In this document: piece by piece, positions 1 through 9,622 of the stretch
How the letters are laid out: each line of letters opens with the position of its first letter
Position numbering within the stretch: position 1 is the first letter of the stretch
DNA from: Spirogloea muscicola
Taxonomy: Eukaryota; Streptophyta; Zygnematophyceae; Spirogloeales; Spirogloeaceae
Direction of reading: 5' to 3'
DNA: 64,000 nucleotides
Assembly (NCBI GenBank): GCA_009602725.1
Contig: WELB01000155.1
Coordinates: 71,955 to 135,954 of the forward strand
Program-made: the position numbers and the translations under genes
Notes under the pieces: model-generated
Seen by the model: only the letters and a program-made list of their open reading frames with translations
What the model was told of the DNA's origin: nothing
The model's database searches: none

Positions 1-122
<122 letters not shown>

Positions 123-1599
123 CTGGCGCACGAGCGCGACGGCGCGCGGCACCGCGACGCCGGCGGCGGCGCCGCCATCGTGCTGGACGGCCCGCAGGCG
201 CTGCTCGTCCCGCTCGCCTCCTCCGCCTCCCTCCTCCTCATGTTCTACCTCTTCGCCGCCCTCTCCCACCTCGTCACCGCCTTCGCCGCCGCCGCCTCCG
301 CCTCCTCCCTCGCCTTCTGCCTCGCCCCCCATGCCGCCGCCGCCGTGCAGCGCCTCGGCGTCGTCGACTCCGTCGCCGCGCGCCTCTGCTGCGGCTCCTT
401 CACGCGCACCCAGGTGCCCACGAACGCCTCCCAGCCTCGGCCTCAGACCCATCTCCCGACGGCCCCTGCTTTGCGCTGCCATGCGCCGTTGTGAGCTGCT
501 GGCGTTGTGGGAGCTCATGGTCGTCGCCGCGGCGGCTGCCCCGCCGCGCCGTCCTCGGTGATGCCCACACGCACGCAGTGCCTGCTGGCGTTGACGAGCG
601 GCGGCGTGGTCGCCGCGTGGCTGCTCACCGGCCACTGGCTGCTCAACAATCTGCTGGGCGCCGCCATCTGCGTGGCCTTTGTCGCGCACGTGCGCCTGCC
701 CAACGCCAAGACGTGCGTGCTGCTGCTGGGCTGCCTCTTCGTGTACGACGTCTTCTGGGTCTTCTTCTCCGAGGCACTGTTCGGTGCCAATGTGATGGTG
801 TCGGTGGCGACGCAGCAGGCGCGCAACCCCATCCACACGGTCGCGCACTCGCTGCACGTCCCCGTGCCGCACGCCGTCACCAAGAAGCTCGACCTGCCCA
901 TCAAGCTGCTCTTCCCCCGCGACCTCCTCAGCGCCGGCGGCCTCGGTGCCGACTACATGATGCTCGGCCTCGGTGACATTGTGAGCGCCAGCGAGCTACC
1001 CAGTGCCGGGGCCATTCGTGCAAAGTGGCATTCACCTGGCTAGGGGCTCGGCAGCTGATGCCTCCTGTCGGTCGCAGGCCATTCCCGGCATGCTACTGGC
1101 GCTGGTCGTTTGCTTCGACTACCACAAGAGCCGGGAAGCGGAGGAGGACAAGGGCGGCCTGAGCTCGCTGACGGCGCCACGGCCGCCTGCTGCTCGTCGT
1201 GGCCAGTATGTGTGGTATGCCGTGGCCGGTTACGCTGTTGGGCTCGTGGCCGCGCTGGCCGCTGGCGTGCTCACGCGGCTCCCCCAGCCCGCGCTCCTCT
1301 ACCTCGTACGTGGCCGCTTCTATGCTGCTCCCCCATGCTGCCACGGCCGCTGCCAAAATTAGCGAGATCATCACAACGATGAATGTTCTGTGTTGACTTC
1401 CACTATGACAAGGATGTTACTGCTTGGTGCGCTTTGACTCCTCTCGCTTGGCGGCTGCTGGCCAATGCCTCAGGTGCCGTCGACGCTGGGCCCTGTGGCG
1501 GCAGTCGCCTGGCGGCGGCGTGAGTTGGCAGAGCTGTGGCACGGGCCGCCCCCTGCGCCCGCACAGTCAGACAAGGACAAGGCCCTCATGGAGGTGTAG
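123..1599 (+). CDS. signal peptide peptidase-like intramembrane aspartyl protease (SPPL1 type), 5' partial
   Basis: Polytopic aspartyl protease that cleaves type II membrane segments inside the lipid bilayer, acting in the endomembrane system. Four phase-0 exons: 123-413, 579-980, 1078-1305 and 1474-1599 (stop TAG), giving 348 visible residues. Both catalytic motifs are present: YD in FVYDVFWVFF and GLGD in MMLGLGDI, and the C-terminal PAL motif sits in QPALLYLV, interrupted by the last intron and continued by VPSTLGPV. The stretch FGANVMVSVATQQ is characteristic of the plant SPPL1 group. The coding frame is open back to 123, where it meets the poly-T run, so the N-terminal part (about the first TM segments and start codon) is missing from the window. 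All active-site motifs look intact, so the gene is probably functional in the real genome. A UGUAA motif lies about 230 nt after the stop. Confidence 0.9.
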
Positions 1600-1831
1600 G
1601 GAGGGAGGAACGGGGGCTGCCTGTCTCCTCCCGCTCATTGTAGGTAGCAGAGTGGCTGCACATTGCAGCCCCTCCTGCCTTGCTGATCTGGGCACGCTGC
1701 AAATGCTGTGGCCCAGCTGAGCAAAGGCTGCTTGCCAGTCAAGGTCATGTGACAAGCTTATGCTGCTATCGCAGCACCTGCTGATGTGTTACCCGTCACC
1801 TCTTGGCGCGGCTTTGTGAAAGCCGCTGCCC

Positions 1832-1836
1832 TGTAA
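1832..1836 (+). terminator. candidate UGUAA poly(A) signal of the SPPL gene
   Basis: TGTAA is the usual polyadenylation signal of chlorophyte algae. This copy is 233 nt after the SPPL stop codon. The motif is only five bases, so chance occurrence is possible. Confidence 0.35.
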
Positions 1837-2069
1837 GGCTTGTACTTCTATCCTCTGCACATAATTAGTCCTGCAGCTGCTGGCCATGCCACCCTCGCTC
1901 ACATAGTGGCTACGTCCATGCTGACCATGCATGACAAACTGATAGCGAATAACACATTGATCTAACATTAATCTAACAATCCCTAACAATTTGCACACAC
2001 AATCTAATGCAATGTGTGCAATCTAACACATTAGAATCTATTCGCGAGGAGCTCATCGACAAAAACAAA

Positions 2070-2290
2070 GAAGAAGAAGGCGCGCGGTGCATATGACATG
2101 TTAGGGAGGCCAAATCAAGCCAATGCACAGTCAGGCAGAGTTGATAATAAAACAGGGCTACACAAAGCAAAGCCTTATGCTAGGGGGGCCTACGGGGAGC
2201 AGTGCGAAAGCCGGCTACATGGGGGCTACGGTACCCACGAGTGAACACAGAGTGCTACAGGCTAACCGAGGGAGCCAGAGCAGATACTTG
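2070..2290. repeat. dispersed repeat, family B
   Basis: The segment GGCGCGCGG-tGCATATGA...AGGGAGGCCAA-TCAAGCCAAT-CACAG recurs at about 37020-37078, and the following part (GGGCTACACAAAGC, later GGGAGCC-GAGCA) recurs at about 29640-30020. All three sites are next to LINE-like tail fragments, so it may be another part of the same element or a companion repeat. No coding capacity seen. Confidence 0.5.
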
Positions 2291-2564
2291 CAACAAGATA
2301 GTGCATTGGGGAGGGCGGAGCGTTCATTCCGCATGGCCTCTTTCTTGTGCTTCGTGTACTGCTCTAGACGTCCTCATTCAGTTGAGTCCAACGGGTGAGA
2401 AATCTGAAATAGCACATGTAGTAGTATTCGTGTACTGTAGACTTGCATAACTCAGCGCTTGCTGTCAATCAGCATACCAGCGCAGCTGATGCGGAAGTCC
2501 AGGGAGGGCTCGGGCCGCTTACTTACGGGTCAGTGAGCACGGTGCTTCTGGCTACGCAAATGCA

Positions 2565-2625
2565 AAGGGCTCTGGCCAAAGGGCGAGGGCTGCTAAAGAC
2601 CAGCCCATAGAAGAGGAGTCATTGC
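2565..2625 (-). mobile_element. LINE-like 3' tail fragment
   Basis: Antisense copy of the tail motif: GGGCGAGGGCTG...AGACCAGCCCA with flanking GGCTCTGGCCAAAG. Diverged relative to the copies at 7 and 45 kb, so old. Confidence 0.5.
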
Positions 2626-3800
2626 CTTGTGACCGGTGGACGAGATTGTTGTGGATATTCGAGACAGGTTCAAAGCGAAAAACAGAATTGTTGTGTCTGT
2701 CTGAAAGAGTCCACCATGTGGACTCTCTCAAAGGTCTGCGACACTGCACCTAGTGCACCACGCGTTAGACAGGTGCGAGTCAGTAAGGTAGCACAGTAGG
2801 ACCTCCCTGTAGGACCTCTCGCCATGCTAGCAATAACTACAAATGCTAAGCTGTACCCAGGAACATGTCTGATATATTGGGGATTGGGTATTATAATGGC
2901 CATGGTGGTGAGGATGTGCTCATTTAGCAGTCAAGGCACGTGCCTCTGAAGGATCAATCAATTCGCTGTAATTGCAATTGACTCGCAGTAGCTGATGTCG
3001 ACCTCTGTTCATTCCTGTCTTGCTTGCAGCTTCAGCTCTTATTCCTACTACCTGGCTCTTGTGAGAGACCCTTAATTTTTTAAGCTGTTCCCCTGATCTT
3101 CAAGGTCTTATGGTTGATTGTCAGCATGGCACGCAGTCGTTACGTGAAATTTCCTTCTATCGCTCACTATGCAAGCAAACAGAAGGCGCTAGAGGCTGTC
3201 CTTCTCCTGCTAAATCTGCACGCAGCACTTCTTATTGCATTGTGTGTCTCCAAGGACATTGATGACTTATCAGAGTGAGAGTGCCCAGCTAAAGAGGGAG
3301 TGTGTAAAAGTACTGCATCCGCACACCCATCGCTCAAGGCTGCAGCACTGCCAATTGCCTGGCTGCGTGGCCGGGAAGGGAGTCTCGATAGTCAAGGCTC
3401 AAGACTGCAGATACTGCACCACTGCCCTATTCGTTGTCCCCTAGCTCACAGGTGCTCAGGTCGTACTGAAGACCTTGAAAGCTTGTGTGGTCAAACAACT
3501 GAATGGATGAATGAATGGAATAGTATTTACAGGTGATGCTTGTCCACTTCAGACCTTTTCGACAAGGCCGGAAACAATGTTAGTCAAGAGGGCAGAAGAA
3601 TCACAAGAGAAGCGCTTGCTAAAAGCAGGACCTTGGCAACTGCAGAAGGGTAAGTAAACGCACTCCTCCTTTATGTTGATGTAATAATTTGTTCCATACC
3701 TCCAGAAAAGAAGCAGGGGCTCAATAATAGCAATGTGGGCAAAAGGCCCCTCGCACAGGCAGAGAGACCAGAAAACGGTGGTTCAAAATGATGCCTTCCC

Positions 3801-6579
3801 TCACCAGCAAAGTGTGGAAGGGAAGTACTGCAGCGCCAGAAGGTTTTAACGGCATGAAAGTTGACATAGCCAAACAAGTAGTAATTACATTACAGATGCG
3901 GATAGTATATGCATGCTGCAATTGAGCAACTCAGAATTTTGTACTGAGGCACTCGGCTGGCAATTGCAGGTCTACTCACCTTGTCAATAAGAGACTGATA
4001 ATACGGTCTCAACTCACGTACTGAACAGCGGACTGTGCTCTTGCTGTAAAGGTCGTGCTTGCTGCCCAGCGACACCAACAAGAGTGACCTTGTTCAGTCT
4101 CAGTCTAACTCTTCAGCACTTAGCAAGCCCAAAAAGATAGACTGCAATACGTCTCAGTCTCTCATGTAAAAATATAGCCCAGCCCATGTTACAGGAAACA
4201 TGTCACAGTTGATCAACATGTCACAATTACATACTTGAACTCGTGCAGCCAAGGTAGCATTTGTCTGTCAAAGTCACTGAGCAGATGTTGATAAGCGCCT
4301 TCTTTATGCAGTGCTGCAGAGGGGCAGCAAATGACTGTCATAGGCAAATTGGATAAGGTGGACCAAAGATTACGTAAGCAAGCAAGATGTGGAGCTGCAG
4401 ATTGAGCTTCTCACCATAGAAGGAATGATAGCGAACAATAAATAGGGCCTGAGGAGGGAGCTTCGTGCCGTTTCTCACCATGACCTGATGCCAACAGCCA
4501 AAGAATGTAATCAGTTTTCTACTTGTGATGGCGTAACTCTTATCACTTGGTGCTCACAGAGGACCCAGTGTCACCCACACAAAGACGTAGGTTATCCCTT
4601 CACAGGAAGCAACAATAGGTACTAAGCAAATCAATCACACACTTGGTAGACATGCTAGGTCGGCTGACCAGTATTTGCTGCAACGATGCAAGCCGACAAG
4701 TCTATAATCCCTTGGCAACGTCATTGACTTGGTAACTTCACAACATCAGGTAAGTGTAAGCCTGGGGCAAACCTGATACATGTACTCATCATGTCCCCAT
4801 GACATGTTGACCTTGTCAAGACCACAACCAGGGATGTACACACCATTGCTAGTGCAGTATCTTTCCTCTCTGGTGTCGTTATTGTTAGCAAAGTACTGCA
4901 GAGCAAGACCAGATTTTAGTTTCTAATCTGAGCCTGTAAGAGGTCTCTCAAAGATGTCTTCGCCATCAGCTCAAGCATTGGCAGAGGCACTGAGGTCCTG
5001 CTAAGGTGCTCCCTACATGGGCACATGTTATGCTGAACCATGTCAGCAGGACGCACCTTGTAGTGTACTATTCGATCATCAAACCTGCAGCCTACTGGAA
5101 ATGTGTCACCTGCAAGCAGACAAAACAGGCCAGTGGAAGATTGACTTGTGGCACAAATGGGGATGGCTAATACTGCCTCAGTGGAGATGAACACTCCCAC
5201 ACTAAGTACTTTGTGTGAAGCAATTCTGGAGCAATACTTCACTCGCATGCAAGCACAACCAGCTTACATGATCTAAGACCAGCAAGAAATCATGGTCAGC
5301 CTTGACCTGCACCACCACAGTAACTGCACAAGCCTTCGTGAGCAATAACATTTGATCTCTGTGACTGACAACGAAGAAGAACTCACCCACGACTGCCCAT
5401 TGTTGTTGGCTACCCCACTTAGGGTGCAACAAAACCTTCCCTAGATCTGCCAACGTAATTAAATTTGCATTCTTAGTGTCCTACGCAGGTTCAAGCAGAT
5501 CTAAAATCTGAATGAGCTTGGCGCTCCTTGCAGAGAGGCTGATGGGTTACAGGTGTAAGCTTCAGCTGCAATACATTTAGAAGCTTGGTACTAAACAAGC
5601 TCCTTTGTTTCTCAAGTTGCCAGCCAAACTGCCTGTTGCCCTTAGACCTCATTTATCATGAGGAATGAAAATGCAACCCTGCTGCAACTGCACTCTACTT
5701 GGTGCTGAGTGCTGCCAACGAAGGGGACTTGCAATATACCATGGATAAAGCCTGTCAAGTGAAACCAGTCATCCTTAGGATGAGCTTTCCGGATTGCTTC
5801 TGCTGTTTGCAGGAGGTGCTCAATTTGCGGCTCGTCCAGATCGGGGTCACTCTCGTCTACAAATTGGTTGAGAAGCTCAGCAGCTTCCCAGATACTCATC
5901 ACAGCCTTATCAAATTGCAAGTGCTCCCTGTGCATTCTCTGAACCTGCTTGCAAATAGTTTGCCAAGGAAACACACGTTCAATTGCCACATTGAAAGGCA
6001 GAGCACCAGTGAAGGGGCTGAATCCACCAAGCCGAGTCAAGGGATTTAACCACTAAAAGCAGACAGGCAGATCAACCTTCAGTTATTTAAGAGCTGCAAG
6101 GAGCTGCAAGCAGATGTCCAGATGCACACGCAGGTAGAGGTCTTTCTAAAGACTTACGAAGTCAAAGTTTTGATTGACATGATTTGAATAGTAAAACTCC
6201 TCAATATTGCTCTGCCGGTCGTGAGTCTCTTCATACTGTCTGCAAACAGGTTACACTAGACTGAGGGCTACAGTGCCTGCCTGACAAGATGGGACAAACG
6301 TCAAAGTGCGACACTGCGTTTTCTTGCTTGCAAAGGAGGACACTGTGCAGAGTGTGCAGTGTCGCGAGCTCATCGCGGGAAGTGGCCTGCCCACCTGAAC
6401 GCACGACCAAAAGTGTTCAAGTCTGGTGGAGGAGCCACTGCCCGTACATTCTCGGCAATTGGCGCTGACAGGTCAGGCCAACCACCCTCACGTGGTATCT
6501 CGTCTGCATGCGCAGCTGCGTAGCAGTCCTTCTGCGATAACGTTGTCTCTGAGGATATTGGCTCGACCAGCTTCCCCAT
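3801..6579 (-). CDS. MIOX: myo-inositol oxygenase (MIOX)
   Basis: Non-haem di-iron oxygenase that cleaves myo-inositol with O2 to D-glucuronate, feeding UDP-glucuronate for cell-wall sugars and possibly ascorbate. Cytosolic, no targeting signal seen. Ten exons (plus-strand coordinates): 6395-6579, 6158-6239, 5740-5944, 5387-5446, 5057-5109, 4773-4895, 4415-4484, 4235-4313, 3980-4061, 3801-3827; 966 nt, 321 aa, in the family's normal size range. Diagnostic blocks in order: [119 protein letters not shown] and the terminal CW. The HD pair (FIHD), the GHD of MSWGHDEY and the RYHSF histidine supply iron ligands and are all present. ATG at 6579 is chosen because the frame upstream only offers a GTG and the N-terminus is variable in the family. 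Confidence 0.95.
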
Positions 6580-7065
6580 GGACACCTACCACGTATAATC
6601 TGAAGCAGCATGTGCAGTCCCAGTGCCAAGTGGCATAGAAGGTGTCATTGTAGCCGTCTAAACTTTACTGGTCACCGCTCAGTAAGCAACAGTCAACAAA
6701 TTGTGACTCTGCAACCAATCTCATGACACCTGGTAGACATGTAACAGACAAGGCCCGACTTTCAGCTAACATAATGCTGCAAGCGCCAGAACTTGATCAG
6801 CAATCTCACGAGAATCGCATCAGATGGTCGTCGTCAGGCCCTCAGGCCGGAAGTTCCGGCAAAGGGCAGGGAATCGGCGGCGAGCCACGCCAGCGCCGCA
6901 GGCCGCACGCCTGGGTGACGAGCTCGGGCGAAGCGGCCGCTGCGCGCCCGCGGGGGGCGCAGGAGCAGGCGGCGGCGGCGGCGGCGGCGGCGGCCTCGGG
7001 CTGATCGGGACGACGGTTGTGGCGGCCCCGTCAGGGGGCGGGGCGGCACGTCGGCGGCCCTGATC
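6580..7065. other. promoter side of MIOX and GC-rich spacer
   Basis: No conserved coding block. Becomes strongly GC-rich from about 6880 and holds a (GGC)n microsatellite at roughly 6971-6997. Open frames here are GC-bias artefacts. Confidence 0.4.
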
Positions 7066-7732
7066 AGAAGAAGAAGTGGCTCTCCCAATGGGGGCAAGGG
7101 CTGTGAGAAGCCAGCCCGAAAAGAATTGACAAGGTTCGAAGGGGCCAAACTACGAGCTAAGCCTGAAGAAGAAGTGGCTCTCCCAATGGGGGCAAGGGCT
7201 GTGAGAAGCCAGCCCGAAAAGAATTGACAAGGTTCGAAGGGGCCAAATTACGAGCTAAGCAGCGACTGCGGGGCCTGAAGAGGCTATGGCAGAATGGGGG
7301 AGGATGGACCACTTAGTAGTTACGAGTGAGGAGCCTCACATCCGACAGACTAGCTGCCGGTAAACTATCCCCCTGACGAAAGCCGGAGGCCGCAGCGAGG
7401 GCACGGCCAGCACGCAGATGCAAGGCGTGGGCCATGGACCGCTGGAGGGAGACGGACAAGCGCATACGATACACCTGAGCCCACGAGCCAGCGGCGTTGA
7501 AGTCAGCCGGCTCACCGCGCCTGCGGGACACAGCGCGCCGTGCAAGCCTGGCCAACAGGTCGAGCCAGTGGGATCCGAGAGCCCCATGCACGTCCACAGC
7601 CAGGGGGACGAACTCGTCGGCAGCCGGGTGGTCGGCGTGTTTGGCCGAGCCTGAAGAGGCTATGGCAGAACGGGGGAGGATGGACCACTTAGTAGTTACG
7701 AGTGAGGAGCCTCACATCCGACAGACTAGCTG
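7066..7732 (-). mobile_element. LINE-like element, 5'-truncated composite copy
   Basis: On the minus strand a C-terminal coding segment (about 7650-7313, ending ...LLTRNY-stop) is followed by the 3' tail. The tail is present twice in direct orientation (about 7066-7164 and 7164-7262), and a short piece of the coding end is also repeated at 7650-7732. The whole block is flanked by the 7-bp direct repeat CCTGATC (7059-7065 and 7733-7739), a candidate target-site duplication. It is nearly identical to 45003-45391, so insertion was recent. 5' truncation, tail hairpin and short target duplication fit a non-LTR retrotransposon. Confidence 0.7.
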
Positions 7733-7739
7733 CCTGATC

Positions 7740-8224
7740 CGGAGCCCGCCCGGGGCCCAGCATTAGTCCACGGATCCGATCGAGCCCTGCGGACCTTTGG
7801 GGCTGGAAGAGCCCCTTTCTGTGTTTCTTGATCGAGCACAGACTGCGGCCCGGTTGGTAACACCAGCCGCGCCGGGCGGTTGGGCGCCGCTGCGGCGGGC
7901 CCGCCCGGAACCCGCGGAGGCGGGATAACCGCGGTCGCTGTGGGTCCCGGCAGAAAGGATGGGTCGGCTAATCGCGGTAACTCGGGTCTAGCCAGCCTAG
8001 CCGGCCTCTCCCTCTCCTCCGCCCTCTCCGGGACCCCGCCTCCCTCCCCTCGGCCCGGTAACAGCTACTTAGTGACCCCTCCCTTTCCGGTGAATAGGCT
8101 GACCCCCCGACACCCCGGAGCTAGGCGAAGCTTCGCCTCCCCGCGCGGGAAAGCGCCCAGCTGGTGGCGCCGCGCCTCCCGACCGCCCACCTCGCGCATA
8201 GCGTCGCTCCGCCGGCGCTGCGGC
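7740..8224. other. GC-rich spacer upstream of the 8.6-kb gene
   Basis: Very GC-rich, with no conserved coding block on either strand and no match I recognise to ribosomal RNA. Probably promoter or 5' UTR sequence of the small gene at 8614, interrupted downstream by a LINE-like fragment. Confidence 0.35.
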
Positions 8225-8340
8225 TGCCGCTGTGGCTCCAGCTGCAGCCTCTGGCTTTCGTCAAGGGGTCTGCTTTTCTTGCACGTTCCTTGGGGCTGGC
8301 CTCTCACTGCCGTTGCCTTACGCTGGTAGAGCTCACCTAC
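8225..8340 (+). mobile_element. LINE-like fragment (coding end plus tail), sense
   Basis: Reads AAASGFRQG on the plus strand (as in the 7- and 45-kb copies), then TTGGGGCTGGCCTCTCACTGCC and GGTAGAGC of the tail. Lies in the promoter or 5' leader of the next gene. Degraded. Confidence 0.55.
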
Positions 8341-8613
8341 CCGGTGGCCGCTTGCTTGTCAGCACCAGCAGCCGCTCGTCTCTTCCAGCGCACTCTGCAC
8401 GCGACCGCGGCGAGCTTGCGGCGCGGGCGATGCAGTCATGCGCGGTCCGGAGTCTCGGTAGCCAAGCCATGCCGTTGCTTGCGTCGAGCGGTGCTCCTGT
8501 TGCCGCTCGGTCGTGCAATTCTCTTAGTTAACGGCTTCACTGACCGGGAGGAGGCTGAGGAGGAAGCGAGGCACGAGAAGCAGGGGCGCTCAAGCTGCAC
8601 AGCGCCTGCCTCA

Positions 8614-9368
8614 ATGGCGGGCTCGGCAAACCCCGCCATGGGGCCCGATGAGAAGCCGAGGGCGGCGTCGACAGCGGCGGTCACTGCGTCCAAGGACAAG
8701 GAAAGCCGCGCAGGAGTGCTGGCCAAGATCAAGGGCTGGGCTGTTGGCGGCGCACCCAAGGAGGCGCCAAGCCACAATGTGAAGCGTGTCAAGGAGAAGG
8801 CCATGGAGTATGGCTTCTGGGTGCGCTGTCCCGCCCTCTCTTGGCAGCTGGCTGCCCTGGTGCCCTGCTCTCAGGCAGCGCTGGGCCTGCCAACAGCTAG
8901 TCGACTTGGGGGCATGGCAAAGCCACTCTCAGGGGCAGAGACCCTCGCCAGCTTCTACTGATCAGAGTCATGGGTCTGTTCGTGTGCATGTGCAGAAGGC
9001 TCCCAGCTCGGTTGTCAAAGGTGCAGTGGCACAGGACAAGGTGTGCTGCCGTGGCCAAAGCCTGTCTGCAATCACTGCTCGCATACTTTTGCAGGATGCA
9101 CGTAGTCTGGTGCATGAACAGCCAGGCACCTGAGCAGGACTATGGAGTACGAGTGAGCAGTGGTTGCAAGCCACTTTTGCTGTCAGAATACTGCTGCAGC
9201 TCCACTTGCTCGAAGTGGCTCTAATCATATGGGACTTCGCGTGGCTGACAGGCACGCGCCCTCTCCAAGGAGGTTTCCATGCGAGCAGCCCAGCGGCGAG
9301 ACGAGATGGAGGCTGAGCAGCGCAGTGAAAAGGTTGATGGAGCCAAGAAGAAAGGCAAATCGAAGTAA
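8614..9368 (+). CDS. small lysine-rich protein of unknown function
   Basis: I do not recognise this protein. The first exon, 8614-8820, starts at ATG (MAGSANPAMGPDEKPRAAS...) and ends in KRVKEKAMEYGFW before a GT donor in phase 0. The last exon, about 9252-9368, reads ARALSKEVSMRAAQRRDEM... and ends in the basic KKKGKSK-stop. A middle exon at about 8996-9040 (KAPSSVVKGAVAQDK) is plausible, and a 15-nt exon at 9139-9153 (DYGVR) is possible but unproven. The product would be roughly 125-140 aa, hydrophilic, with a charged helix-prone second half and no signal or membrane segment. Codon use and splice signals match the neighbours. Two UGUAA motifs (9410, 9534) follow the stop, which supports a transcribed plus-strand gene convergent with the E2 gene. 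Confidence 0.5.
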
Positions 9369-9409
9369 CGTGGTTGAAAACCTCCAGTGACCTGCCAACT
9401 ACAGAACAT

Positions 9410-9538
9410 TGTAAAATAGCTGGCTGCCACTTCAACAGCTTGGTGGTTGCAACAGCTTTGCTTTGCTGGACACCTTCATTGCCAGACCTTGCCTAGCACA
9501 GGTCATTTGAAAGCTCTACAAGAAGGGCCAATTTGTAA
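9410..9538 (+). terminator. pair of candidate UGUAA poly(A) signals
   Basis: TGTAAAA at 9410-9416 and TGTAAAA at 9534-9540 lie 42 and 166 nt after the stop of the small plus-strand gene. Each resembles the chlorophyte poly(A) signal with a downstream A-rich stretch. Confidence 0.4.
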
Positions 9539-9622
9539 AAATAGGCAACCTTGTGCTTGAAGGTCATTGATGAGCTGCGGATTGCAAGACAGAAGCTCTT
9601 TGCAGACACTCTCTAGGTCCTG

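Larger units (their letters stand above)
1600..3800. other. intergenic region between convergent SPPL and MIOX genes
   Basis: Contains the 3' UTRs of the two flanking genes and repeat fragments at about 2070-2290 and 2565-2625. I found no further conserved coding block on either strand; the open frames here are short and have no recognisable motif. A TTACA (UGUAA on the minus strand) near 3527 could be the MIOX poly(A) signal. Confidence 0.5.

Noticed and set aside
7740-8220. Possible ribosomal DNA or structured RNA in the GC-rich stretch
   Set aside because: No universally conserved rRNA segment is recognisable; GC-richness alone is shared with other promoter regions here.
9066-9153. Two micro-exons (DARSL and DYGVR) in the small lysine-rich gene
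   Set aside because: Using both would need an intron of only 28 bases, so at most one can be real. I left the middle of the gene open.
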